64,000 nucleotides of DNA. Origin: Alphaproteobacteria bacterium (GTDB lineage: Bacteria; Pseudomonadota; Alphaproteobacteria; Oceanibaculales; Oceanibaculaceae). The stretch is taken from positions 310,001 to 374,000 of the forward strand of contig JAHJHR010000003.1 of assembly GCA_018823745.1 (NCBI GenBank), given 5' to 3'. Of the stretch, positions 34,126 to 42,579 are shown in pieces. Position 1 is the stretch's first letter, and every line of letters starts with the position of its first letter. Both the position numbers and the translations under genes were made by a program. The notes under the pieces are model-generated. The model saw nothing but the letters and a program-made list of their open reading frames with translations. It was not told the origin of the DNA and did not search any database.

Positions 34126-34976
34126 CCATCGACGCAGAAAAGCTGCAGGCCTGGGTTGGCAAGCGCGAGGAACAGCAGCAGCTGATCCCCGCCTGGCCGG
34201 TCGGCGCCTGGGAAGCCATGCTCGATCATGACCGTCCGGAGCCGAAGGAAGGCGATGCCCTGCCGCCGGGCGCGCATTGGATATTCTTCAACCCGGTCGC
34301 CCGGACCGGCGTGCTGGACGAGGATGGCCACCCGAAACGTGGCGGGTTCCTGCCGCCGGTCGAGCTGCCGCGCCGCATGTGGGCCGGCGGTCGCCTGCAG
34401 TTCGGGGAATCGCTGAAGATCGGCGACACTGCCACCAAGGTCTCGGAAATCCTGTCGGTGACGGTGAAGGAAGGCCGCACTGGCCCGCTGATCTTCGTCA
34501 CCGTGAAGCACACCTTGTCCGGCAGTGCGGGCGTGGCCATCGTCGAGGAACACGACATCGTCTATCGCGGCTGGCCGACCGAGGCGGAGAAGGCCAAGCA
34601 GCCGCCGGCCGCCCCGCCGGTCGATGACGCCATCTGGTCGCGCGAGGTGGTGCCCACGCCGCCACTGCTGTTCCGCTATTCGGCGCTGACTTTCAACGGC
34701 CATCGCATCCATTACGACCAGCCCTATGTGACGCAGGTGGAAGGCTATCCCGGCCTGATCGTGCATGGCCCGCTGATGGCGACGCTGCTGCTCGATCTGG
34801 TGCGCCGGGAGCGGCCGGCGGCCCGCCTGACCGGCTTTGAGTTCCGCGGCATGAGCCCGGTATTCGACACCGCCCCCTTCACCGTGAACGGCAAGCCTGT
34901 TGAGGGCGGGGCAGAGCTTTGGATTGGCGGACCGGGCAATTATCTTGGCATGAAGGCCCAGGCCACTTTCAGCTAA
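34122..34976 (+). CDS. MaoC/HTD2-type hydratase (mesaconyl/itaconyl-CoA hydratase-like)
   Basis: 284 residues, ATGA overlap with the CoA-transferase. It is a two-part hot-dog protein: the N-terminal half has PPVELPRRMWAGGRLQFGES (the FAS1-dehydratase-like motif with RMWAGG). The C-terminal half has LFRYSALTFNGHRIHYDQPY, in which N, H and the RIHYD pattern correspond to the hydratase 2 catalytic Asp/His region, then GLIVHGPLMATLLLDLVRR. Relatives hydrate mesaconyl-C4-CoA, itaconyl-CoA or fumarate-type acyl-CoAs. With the dehydrogenase and CoA-transferase it could form a C4/C5 dicarboxylate route. Its stop codon overlaps the convergent kinase gene by 4 bases. Confidence 0.82.
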   Translation: MTIDAEKLQAWVGKREEQQQLIPAWPVGAWEAMLDHDRPEPKEGDALPPGAHWIFFNPVARTGVLDEDGHPKRGGFLPPVELPRRMWAGGRLQFGESLKIGDTATKVSEILSVTVKEGRTGPLIFVTVKHTLSGSAGVAIVEEHDIVYRGWPTEAEKAKQPPAAPPVDDAIWSREVVPTPPLLFRYSALTFNGHRIHYDQPYVTQVEGYPGLIVHGPLMATLLLDLVRRERPAARLTGFEFRGMSPVFDTAPFTVNGKPVEGGAELWIGGPGNYLGMKAQATFS

Positions 34977-36265
34977 GCGGCGGCCAGAACCCGGCTGGCC
35001 GGGAAGGACAGCGTTACCATCGTTCCTACCCCCGGCTGGCTGGTCAGCGCCAGGCTGCCGCCATGGGCCTCCATCATGGATTTCACAAGCGGCAGGCCCA
35101 GCCCGGTGCCGAGATGCTGGCGGCCCAGCGAGGAATCGACCTGGCCGAAGGGTTCCAGCGCCAGCGGAATATCCTGCGCCTCCATGCCGATCCCGGTATC
35201 GATGACCGACAGCGCGTAGCCGCCATCCGGCAACGCCGAGCCGTCGATGGTGATGCGTCCGCCTGCGGGGGTGAATTTGATCGCATTGGTGGTCACGTTC
35301 AGCAGCATCTGCATGATCTGGCGTTCATCGGCCATCAGAGGTGGCGGGCCGGGCGGCACCCGGACATCCAGCACCAGCCCGGCCGCCGTCACGCGATCCG
35401 TGATCATGCGCAGAACGGCAGCCAGGATGCGGTCGATATCGACCTGCTGCTCGACCAGGGTGAACCGGCCGGCATTGTATTTCGACATGTCGAGAATGTC
35501 GTTGATGATGGCCAGCAGATACCCGCCGCTTTCATGGATGCAGGCGGCATAGTCCCGGTAATGCGGGTCGCCTACCGGGCCATTGGTTTCCCGCATGATC
35601 ATCTCGGAAAATCCCAATATGGCATTCATCGGCGTGCGCAGTTCATGCGTCATGTTGGACAGAAATTCTGTCTTGATCCGGTCAGCCTGCTCGGCCTTTT
35701 CCTTGGCCTCCAGCAATGCGATCTCGCGATGGCGCATCTCCGTCACATCGACATTGACGAAGACCAGTCCACCGCTCGGAGTTCGTTTCACCCGGGGGCG
35801 CATCAGCCGGCCATCCACCAGGCTTTGCTCGACCATAGGCCATTTCCCCGGCTCGTTGGACAGGGCTGAGGCGAGGATGGCCAGTTTATCGCCGGGGGGC
35901 GGCGGCATGATGCCGGCATCGATCATGTCGGACAGAATATCCACGCGGTTGCGCCCCACCTTCATGATGGCGCCGGCGCCGGGATAGAAATCCTTGAAGG
36001 CCTTGTTGCAGAAGATCAGCCGGTCGCCCGGCCCATAGAGCACCAGACCGATATCCAGCGCATCGACCGCTTCCATCAGCAGGGCATGGCCATCGGCCAC
36101 CTGGGCCAGCATCTGGCCGGCCCCCAATTCCGGGCTGGGAGGCTCGCTGTTCCGGGCTGTGTCAATCAGAGAGAGGGCGCACTGGCGGAATCGACCGGCA
36201 AGGCTGCGCAGCCTGCGGACTGCCTTCGACAGCAATCGCTCCTGATCAGACGCATTCGACGACAT
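34973..36265 (-). CDS. Soluble PAS-domain sensor histidine kinase
   Basis: 430 residues without TM helices, hence cytoplasmic. A coiled N-terminus leads to a PAS domain (about 60-175: LDIGLVLYGPGDRLIFCNKA). HisKA follows, with H207 in FLSNMTHELRTPMNAILGFS, then the HATPase domain (MLLNVTTNAIKFTP N-box, DTGIGM G1, GTGLGLPLVKSMMEAHGG G2). It resembles PleC/DivJ-type kinases in the H-box. No response regulator gene is adjacent. Start chosen at the ATG 36265; a TTG three codons upstream sits closer to an AAGAGA site and is an alternative. Signal unknown. Confidence 0.9.
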   Translation of the reverse strand: MSSNASDQERLLSKAVRRLRSLAGRFRQCALSLIDTARNSEPPSPELGAGQMLAQVADGHALLMEAVDALDIGLVLYGPGDRLIFCNKAFKDFYPGAGAIMKVGRNRVDILSDMIDAGIMPPPPGDKLAILASALSNEPGKWPMVEQSLVDGRLMRPRVKRTPSGGLVFVNVDVTEMRHREIALLEAKEKAEQADRIKTEFLSNMTHELRTPMNAILGFSEMIMRETNGPVGDPHYRDYAACIHESGGYLLAIINDILDMSKYNAGRFTLVEQQVDIDRILAAVLRMITDRVTAAGLVLDVRVPPGPPPLMADERQIMQMLLNVTTNAIKFTPAGGRITIDGSALPDGGYALSVIDTGIGMEAQDIPLALEPFGQVDSSLGRQHLGTGLGLPLVKSMMEAHGGSLALTSQPGVGTMVTLSFPASRVLAAA

Positions 36266-36661
36266 AAGGCGCAAAATCTCTTATCGATCCGCAGAGTGCC
36301 GGGTCCCTGCCATAGGCCCGCCCCTTCGGGTCTTCATTATTCCCGCACATTCTGTGATCGATTGGAGGGCGCGTTGGTGATTCTCCCTGCGCCAGGAGGC
36401 TTTTTATATTAGTTACAAAAAGATAGCCTTCCTGAAGATTATTCTAACATAAAGCCCTTTTGCCCACCAAGAATTGTGAACACGGCATGATTCGCCCTGC
36501 AAAACAGCAATTATGCGGAATTTGCATTGCTGCAATGCACAAAAAATCAGGCGCCAAATGCGCCGTCCCACACGAAATTATTGCGCTGCAAAATTGTCTG
36601 GGGTGAAATATTCTTTCCCGTATTATATATTTTTGTTTAATAACAATGACTTAAAAAGCGT
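36266..36661. other. AT-rich gene-free region upstream of the sRNA
   Basis: About 400 bases without a credible gene, much lower in GC than the flanks. It contains repeated TGCAA/TTGCA half-sites. The best is the inverted repeat TGCATTG-CTG-CAATGCA at 36523-36539; others lie near 36498-36510 and 36592-36600. It must also contain the promoter of the minus-strand kinase gene. The inverted repeats are candidate operators for the sRNA promoter. Confidence 0.45.
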
Positions 36662-36690
36662 TTGACAGCCGCTCGCAAGGCTATCATATT
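36662..36690 (+). promoter_or_regulatory. Sigma70-type promoter of the MmgR-like sRNA
   Basis: A perfect -35 TTGACA at 36662-36667, a 17-base spacer and -10 CATATT at 36685-36690 (4 of 6). Predicted transcription start about 36697. Confidence 0.65.
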
Positions 36691-36696
36691 TTGCAG

Positions 36697-36785
36697 TGCG
36701 ACATGACCTTGTCCTCTGTCGTACGCACTTTTTGGGCGTTTCCTCCCTAAACTCGGGCCGCGCTTCATTGCGCGGCCCTTTTTTC
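36697..36785 (+). ncRNA. mmgR: MmgR / alpha-r8-type small RNA
   Basis: A stand-alone transcript of about 85-90 nt with its own promoter and a perfect terminator: stem GGGCCGCGC/GCGCGGCCC, loop TTCATT, then TTTTTT. Between them are an ACGC...GCGT stem-loop and the sequence TTTCCTCCCT at 36739-36748. That is the invariant 10-mer I recall for the alphaproteobacterial alpha-r8 family, represented by Sinorhizobium MmgR (Rfam suhB). MmgR restrains polyhydroxybutyrate accumulation and binds Hfq; the C-rich 10-mer is an anti-Shine-Dalgarno-type seed. Identification rests on promoter, 10-mer, order of elements and size; exact ends are estimates. Confidence 0.8.
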
Positions 36786-36856
36786 TTGCCCTAACGCGCA
36801 GGCGTGCTTTGGATTCCAGCGGGTCCGGTAGCGCCCCGAATCAGCATCCAGATTGA

Positions 36857-37213
36857 TTATTTGGGTTTCTCGCAGGAAACATTCCCGTACTTCGACAGGC
36901 AATTACTTTGCGTGCAAGCTCGAATTTGAGCGTCACGGCTCTCCTTATTTCGATCCACAGTACGTATCGCGGGAACCGTGTACTCTTCATCTCTCATTTT
37001 CTGCACACAATTCACAGTATTTCCGACCGCCGTACAGGTGGATTCCCCAGTCGGAACTTTTCTTTTCATCGTTTTATTATACATCTCCTGTTCATTTTTT
37101 GGCGGTATCTCGCGCATCCATTTTGAAGAGCATTCCGCTTGAGTGGCTTGGTATTCTGGCGTCGCGCAACCCATCAAGGCAAAAACACAGCATAAAAACA
37201 GGAACTTCTTCAT
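36857..37213 (-). CDS. Low-GC lipoprotein of unknown function
   Basis: 118 residues. Signal peptide and lipobox are clear: MKKFLFLCCVFALMGC, with the lipidated Cys at 16. The mature part is Lys/Cys-rich, with ECSSKWMREIPPKNEQEMYN, paired cysteines (STCTAVGNTVNCVQK) and a C-terminal ACTQSNCLSKYGNVSCE; the even cysteine number fits periplasmic disulfides. The codon use is clearly AT-richer than every neighbour, which suggests recent transfer. It sits between the sRNA and the GNAT gene in AT-rich DNA. Not recognised as any family. Confidence 0.65.
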   Translation of the reverse strand: MKKFLFLCCVFALMGCATPEYQATQAECSSKWMREIPPKNEQEMYNKTMKRKVPTGESTCTAVGNTVNCVQKMRDEEYTVPAIRTVDRNKESRDAQIRACTQSNCLSKYGNVSCEKPK

Positions 37214-37393
37214 TTACAGATCCCCAGCATCCGATTTTTCCGCGTCTTCACACAAATCCATTTCAGCAGAATTTACCGTAATCTAATACTGAAAATCCTG
37301 TAACCATTCCGGTAGGTTATTGAATTTGAGTATGTTGCGGCAGTGCGGCAGGCGGCGGGTAAAGCTGTCGGCGAAGCGGGGGACCGCGTGTTC

Positions 37394-37921
37394 TCAGGGA
37401 AGCGTGGTGTCGCCAGACCCGAGCGGGCGCTGCAACAACACACTGTCGACCCAGCGTCCATGCTTGAAGCCGACGGACCGGATCGTGCCGATCCGCTCGA
37501 AGCCCAGCGATTCATGCAGCCGGATCGAGCCGGTATTGCCGCTGTCGCCAATGATCGCGATCATCTGCCGGAAACCGCATGCCGTGCAGCGCTCCAGCAG
37601 GGCCGACAGCAGGGTGCGGCCGATGCCCTTGCCGGCATTCCCCTCCCGCACATAGATCGAATCCTCGACCGAATGGCGATAGGCCGGGCGCGGCCGGTAT
37701 TGCCCGGCATAGGCATAGCCGACCAGAACCCCGTCCAGGAATGCTGCCAGATAGGGGAAACCGGCCTCGCTCAGCGCCTGAAAGCGCCGGGTCATCTCCG
37801 CCAGATCCGGCGCCTGTTCCTCGAAACTGGCCAGCCCGTGCAGGACATGATGGGCATAGATGTCGCGGATCGACGGGACATCATCGGGCGTCGCATCACG
37901 GATCACGATCTCAGGGGTCAT
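37394..37921 (-). CDS. GNAT acetyltransferase, phosphinothricin/methionine-sulfone type
   Basis: 175 residues. IRDATPDDVPSIRDIYAHHV at the N-terminus, then GYAYAGQYRPRPAYRHSVED (the Y-RP-YR-S-E string of Pat/MnaT enzymes), VREGNAGKGIGRTLLSALLE (acetyl-CoA loop) and NTGSIRLHESLGFERIG. The family acetylates the amino group of phosphinothricin, methionine sulfone or sulfoximine, and may protect against such glutamine-synthetase inhibitors. Its start overlaps the stop of the upstream amidohydrolase gene (ATGA), so the two are coupled. Confidence 0.88.
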   Translation of the reverse strand: MTPEIVIRDATPDDVPSIRDIYAHHVLHGLASFEEQAPDLAEMTRRFQALSEAGFPYLAAFLDGVLVGYAYAGQYRPRPAYRHSVEDSIYVREGNAGKGIGRTLLSALLERCTACGFRQMIAIIGDSGNTGSIRLHESLGFERIGTIRSVGFKHGRWVDSVLLQRPLGSGDTTLP

Positions 37922-38895
37922 TCCGCCGCCAGCTGGTTGAGGTCGAGATCGGCAAGGCCCCGGATCAGTGTTTCCATTTCCGTTGCAAGCACCGGCAGAT
38001 GCGCGCTGCGCTCATAGCGGTGCTCATCCATGTAAAGCGCCCGGCTCAGCTCGATCTGCAGGGCATGGACACCATCGCGCGGCCGCCCGTAATGCCGCGT
38101 GGTATACCCGCCGGCATAGGGATGATTGCGCGCCACGCTGTAACCCAGCCCCAGCAGCAGGGCCTCGCAGCGCATGGTCACCGCCGGCGAGCAGGCCGTG
38201 CCGAAGCAATCGCCCAGCACGATGTCCACCCGGCTGCCCTCCTTGCTGGAAGCCCCGCCCCGCCCCGCCCCCCCTGGTCGCAGCTTCGCCGAGGGCAGGC
38301 CGACAGAGGGCATCGAATGGCAGTCGATCAGGATGGCGAAGCCGAAACGCTGCCGGGTTTCCTTCAGCAGCCGACTCAGCGCGGCGTGATAGGGGCGATA
38401 GCAGGTGGCGATGCGCCGCGCCGCCTCGGCGAAATCCAGCCGGTCGCGGTAGATCGGCTCGCCATCGGCGACAATACGCGCAATCGTCCCCAGCCCGGAG
38501 GCGACACGCGGCGAGCGGATATTCACATAATCCGGCAGCACATCGCGGAACATGGACGGGTCCAGCTCATAGGGCTCCCGGTTGGGGTCGACATAGACCC
38601 GCGGGAAATGCGCCTTGATCAGCGGCGCGCCACAGGCCGGGGCTGAGGCAAAAATCTCGTCGACGAAGCAATCCTCTGATTTGCGCAGCGCCTGCGCATC
38701 CAGCCGCGCGGCATCCAGCAGGGATTGTGGATAGACCCGGCCACTATGCGGCGAGGCGAAGACCAGCGGCAGGGTCTGCAAATCCGGCGCCAGCACCTCG
38801 AAGGCCGGCGAAATCTCGGCAACGGGAAATTCCGCCGACGGGGCGGTGCGCGCGGCCGTGCCGAGGTCAGGGGAAGGCGGTTTTTCCGTCGTCAT
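37918..38895 (-). CDS. N-formylglutamate amidohydrolase
   Basis: 325 residues. The FGase family hydrolyses N-formyl-L-glutamate to formate and glutamate, the last step of one histidine-degradation route. Motifs: PLVFASPHSGRVYPQSLLDA (metal His), KAHFPRVYVDPNREPYELDP, FAILIDCHSMPSVG (second metal His), and VDIVLGDCFGTACSP. The first 35 residues are Pro/Ala-rich and poorly conserved. No other hut genes lie nearby, so it may serve a related formyl- or acylglutamate substrate. Confidence 0.9.
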   Translation of the reverse strand: MTTEKPPSPDLGTAARTAPSAEFPVAEISPAFEVLAPDLQTLPLVFASPHSGRVYPQSLLDAARLDAQALRKSEDCFVDEIFASAPACGAPLIKAHFPRVYVDPNREPYELDPSMFRDVLPDYVNIRSPRVASGLGTIARIVADGEPIYRDRLDFAEAARRIATCYRPYHAALSRLLKETRQRFGFAILIDCHSMPSVGLPSAKLRPGGAGRGGASSKEGSRVDIVLGDCFGTACSPAVTMRCEALLLGLGYSVARNHPYAGGYTTRHYGRPRDGVHALQIELSRALYMDEHRYERSAHLPVLATEMETLIRGLADLDLNQLAAE

Positions 38896-39039
38896 GTGCC
38901 GCGATGATACGGTTGGTTGGCGCAGCTGTCATCTGCGCTAAAAAAACGGTCTAAGCGCGCCTGTCGCCCTTGCCTTCCGGGATGGGCAGTGCTAAACGCT
39001 TCGCTCCGTTCGATACCCCGCATCGAACGCCAATGGAAT

Positions 39040-39114
<75 letters not shown>

Positions 39115-39141
39115 TTCCCTCCGGAAACTAAAACTTACGTG

Positions 39142-39552
39142 TCACCGCAGGACCAGCACCGAACAGCTGGCATGGCGCACCACTCTGGCGGCCGTCGATC
39201 CCAGCAGATAGTCCTGCAATCCGGGCTTGTGCGAGGCAATCAGGATCAGATCCGCCTTGCTGCTGTCGGCCAAAGCGAGAATCTCCTGTGCCGCATCGCC
39301 CTCGCATATCTCGATTCCGGCGACCGTCCCGGATTCCTGGACCAACTTCTCGATATCCTGCCTAGCCAGACGGGTGTTTTTCTCGACCAGCCCCTGAGGC
39401 AGCTCCGCCCGCACATAGGAGGGCAGGTCTTTCACCACATGGACGACCGTGATCCGCGCGCCCTGATCGGCCAGAAGACGGGCGCGGTCCAGCATGGCCT
39501 GCGCCTTTTCTGCCTGGGCAAGGTCGATGGGAACCAGAATATGCTTGAACAT
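39142..39552 (-). CDS. Universal stress protein (UspA family)
   Basis: 136 residues. The opening MFKHILVPIDLAQAEKAQAM is typical, and the ATP-binding-type C-terminal block ASHKPGLQDYLLGSTAARVV follows, ending SCSVLVLR (the usual G-2x-G-9x-G-S/T variant reads LLGSTAARVVRH). GAGAGGAAAA precedes the ATG. Cytoplasmic stress or energy-state protein; no partner gene nearby. It runs towards the tRNA gene. Confidence 0.93.
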   Translation of the reverse strand: MFKHILVPIDLAQAEKAQAMLDRARLLADQGARITVVHVVKDLPSYVRAELPQGLVEKNTRLARQDIEKLVQESGTVAGIEICEGDAAQEILALADSSKADLILIASHKPGLQDYLLGSTAARVVRHASCSVLVLR

Positions 39553-39789
39553 GGCTTTTCCTCTCGCGCGGAGGCGGCGGTGCGGCTCAATGCCGACCTT
39601 CCCCTCGCATCAGGCCAGCCTATGCCCGCTCAGCGGGGCGGCATTGACGCAGGTCAAACACGATTGGATTAAGCAGGAGGGCGCTAAGGATATCGTTGCG
39701 GCGGTGACGCTGATAAATATAGATTAATTTTATCGATCTGGGTCTGCATCCGGCAATCAACCCTGGCGCATCGATAGAGGGGGTTCCCG

Positions 39790-42579
39790 ATGGAGAGGCG
39801 GCCCGTCACGGGACCGGAGGCTCCGCCACGCGGTGGTCTGCGGCTGCCGCTGCGCCTGCACATCCTGATCCTGTTTCTGGCCCTGATCGGCGTGATCGCG
39901 CTGATTCTTGGCAGTGTCGTAAGCCGCACCTCGCGCGACCTTGTCGATCAGACGGTCTCCGCTTCCTTCATCGGCAGCGCTGAACTCGCCCTGCAGGAAC
40001 TGGCCCGGATGGAGGAAACCGCGAGGGCCGCCGCCGAGGCGCTGGCCGCGCACCCCATCACCCGCGCCACGACTGAGCAGGACCGCGCCGGCCAGATCTT
40101 TGCCCTGGCGACGATCCTGCAAGCCGTGCCCGGTGTCTCCGCCACTTATGTCGGATGGCCGAATGGGGATTTCGTACTGTTGCGGCCGGTCGATCTGACT
40201 ATCGAGCAACTGGGCGTTCCAGATGGTGCTGTATGGCTGGCGCAGTGGATCAATGGCGAAGATTCACGCTTCGACTTTCTCGATGCCGGCCTCGCCCTGG
40301 TGGAGAGCCGCGACAATGTGAACACCAGCTTCGATCCGCGCACACGCCCGTGGTTCATTGAAGCGATGGAAACGGCGGAGACCATCCTCACCGCCCCCTA
40401 TATCTTCTATACGACCCGTGATCCGGGCATCACGGCGGCCCGGCGCGCCGATTCCGGCGCGGTCGCGGGCGTCGATGTCTCGCTGTGGGATCTGTCCGCC
40501 CGCCTGCCCCAGGGCCGGCCCGTGCCGGAGACGCAGGCAGCGGTCATCGACCGTACGGGCGGCGTGCTCGCCTATTCGGGTGCCGCCCGGCTGCGCGAGA
40601 TCGTCGAGGCCGACCAGAAGGCCAATGCACCTGTCCTGATCGAAACCCTGCCTTCGGCGCGCCTCTTCGACTCGGCGATCCTGAGCGCCCTGACGGACCG
40701 GGCTGGAACCACGGCCCAGACCTATTTCGGCCCGGTGGAGGCCGGTGGTGTCACATGGCTGACCGTCATCAAGACGCTTAACGACGATGGCACCAGCTTT
40801 GTCATGGCCGCCCCTCTGGAAGCACTGGGCAGCGGCCCGCGCGCCATCCGCGTGCGGCTGTTGCAGGTGCTGGGCCTGGCAATGATCCTTGCCGTGCCGG
40901 TCATCTGGATCGCGGCGCGTATTCTCGCCCGCCCGGTCGAGGCTTTCGCGAAGGATGTCGAGCGGATCACGCAGATGGATTTCGTGGCCCCGCCGCCGCT
41001 GCAAACCCGGATCGCCGAGCTGGCGGCACTCGACGGGTCGATCCACGCCATGCGCCTCACCCTGCGCGAACGCCTGAAGGAATTGCACTGCCTCTATCAG
41101 GTTCTGGAGCTGACAGCCGACACCAACCGACCGGTCCCGGATATCTGCACCGATATCGCGGAAATTCTGGCGACCAGCCTTCTGCATACGGACTCGGCGA
41201 TGGCACGTATCGTCCTCGCCGGCCAGGAATGCCGCTGCCCGGACTGGCAACCACCAGCCGTGTCCATCAGCGCCCCCATCCATCCCGACCGACCCGATGC
41301 CGGATATATTGAAGTCGGCTATACGGCAGGGAGCGAGGAGGAAAACCCCTTCCTGCAGGAGGAGCACGCGCTGATTAAAGGTGTCGCCGCCCATATCGCC
41401 CGGTTGCAGCAGAATCGCCAGATGGTCGTGCAGCTGACCCAGTCAGAACGGCTGAGCGCGGTCGGCCAGCTGACCGGCGGCGTGGCGCATGATTTCAACA
41501 ATCTGCTGACCGTCATACTGGGCAATGCCGAATTGCTGAGCGAAAGGCTGACCGACCAGGAACTCCGATCCCTGGCGGATATGACGGCCAGCGCCGCCGA
41601 ACGCGGCGCGCAGTTGACCAGGCGGCTGCTCGCCTTCGCCCGGCAGCAGGCGCTGCAGCCCCGGCATGTCGATGTAAACAAGCTGCTCGCCGAGATGGAG
41701 GGCCTGCTACGCCGGACACTATCCGCGAATATCGACATCCGGATCATCCAGGCCGAGGATTTGTGGATTGCCGAGGTAGACCCTGGGCAACTGGATGCGG
41801 CGCTGCTGAACCTGGCGATCAATGCGCGCGACGCCATGCCTGATGGCGGGTGCCTGACCATAGAGACGGCAAATGCGGTGTGCGACGGGGCCTATGTCGC
41901 CTCAAGATTTGCCGTGGAGCCGGGGCCGTATGTCATGATATCGGTCTCGGATACCGGTACCGGCATGACCCCGAAAGTCGCCGCGCGGGCCTTCGATCCG
42001 TTCTTTACGACCAAGGAAATCGGCAAGGGCAGCGGGTTGGGGCTCAGCATGGTTTATGGCTTCCTCACCCAGTCACACGGCCATGTGCATCTCTATTCCG
42101 AACCCGGCCATGGCACGACGGTGAAGCTGTATCTGCCACGCGCCGCCGGCACCCGGATCGATGAACCCAGCCCCAGCCACGCCGCACCGGCGACCGGCAG
42201 CGAGCGCATATTGCTGGTCGAGGATGATGATCTGGTCCGCGATAATGTACAGCGCCAACTGGTCCAGCTGGGCTATGACGTGCTTGCCGTGCGCAATGGC
42301 CAGAAAGCGCTGGAAGCGCTGCAAGGCGACGCCGGTTTCGACCTGCTGTTTACCGATATCGTCATGCCCGGTGGCCTGAACGGTCGCCAGCTCGCCGAGG
42401 AGGCACGCAAGCTGCACCCCGCCCTGCCGGTCCTCTTCACCTCCGGCTATTCCGAGAACGCGCTGACCCATAATGGCCGGCTGGAATCTGGCGTGCATCT
42501 TCTGCACAAACCCTACCGGCGGCAGGATCTGTCGATGAAAATCCGTGCCGTACTGGACCGGGGCAGCAGCGAATCCTAG
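39790..42579 (+). CDS. Cache-domain hybrid sensor histidine kinase with receiver
   Basis: 929 residues. TM1 near 20-43 (LRLHILILFLALIGVIALIL); a periplasmic double-Cache-like domain to about 355 (VSATYVGWPNGDFVLLRPVD, DPRTRPWFIEAMETAE, AGVDVSLWDLSA); TM2; HAMP; a GAF-like stretch; HisKA with H567 in LTGGVAHDFNNLLTVILGNA; an HATPase domain (DTGTGM, GKGSGLGLSMVYGF); and a C-terminal receiver with D856 in LLFTDIVMPGG. Cache domains of this type sense small organic acids or amines. It converges with the DctPQM genes, its stop overlapping dctM by 4 bases, so it may sense the TRAP substrate. AGAGGGGG precedes the ATG. Confidence 0.93.
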   Translation: MERRPVTGPEAPPRGGLRLPLRLHILILFLALIGVIALILGSVVSRTSRDLVDQTVSASFIGSAELALQELARMEETARAAAEALAAHPITRATTEQDRAGQIFALATILQAVPGVSATYVGWPNGDFVLLRPVDLTIEQLGVPDGAVWLAQWINGEDSRFDFLDAGLALVESRDNVNTSFDPRTRPWFIEAMETAETILTAPYIFYTTRDPGITAARRADSGAVAGVDVSLWDLSARLPQGRPVPETQAAVIDRTGGVLAYSGAARLREIVEADQKANAPVLIETLPSARLFDSAILSALTDRAGTTAQTYFGPVEAGGVTWLTVIKTLNDDGTSFVMAAPLEALGSGPRAIRVRLLQVLGLAMILAVPVIWIAARILARPVEAFAKDVERITQMDFVAPPPLQTRIAELAALDGSIHAMRLTLRERLKELHCLYQVLELTADTNRPVPDICTDIAEILATSLLHTDSAMARIVLAGQECRCPDWQPPAVSISAPIHPDRPDAGYIEVGYTAGSEEENPFLQEEHALIKGVAAHIARLQQNRQMVVQLTQSERLSAVGQLTGGVAHDFNNLLTVILGNAELLSERLTDQELRSLADMTASAAERGAQLTRRLLAFARQQALQPRHVDVNKLLAEMEGLLRRTLSANIDIRIIQAEDLWIAEVDPGQLDAALLNLAINARDAMPDGGCLTIETANAVCDGAYVASRFAVEPGPYVMISVSDTGTGMTPKVAARAFDPFFTTKEIGKGSGLGLSMVYGFLTQSHGHVHLYSEPGHGTTVKLYLPRAAGTRIDEPSPSHAAPATGSERILLVEDDDLVRDNVQRQLVQLGYDVLAVRNGQKALEALQGDAGFDLLFTDIVMPGGLNGRQLAEEARKLHPALPVLFTSGYSENALTHNGRLESGVHLLHKPYRRQDLSMKIRAVLDRGSSES

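Noticed and set aside
36391..36437. Imperfect hairpin AGGAGGCTTTTT...AAAAAGATAGCCTTCCT
   Set aside because: Pairing is broken by mismatches and no gene ends just before it on the plus strand. Not enough to call a terminator or RNA.
38919..38947. GCGCAG...CTGCGC hairpin followed by an A-run near the amidohydrolase start
   Set aside because: The T-run lies on the wrong side for termination on the minus strand and the plus strand has A, not T. It is upstream of a gene start, so it is not a terminator.
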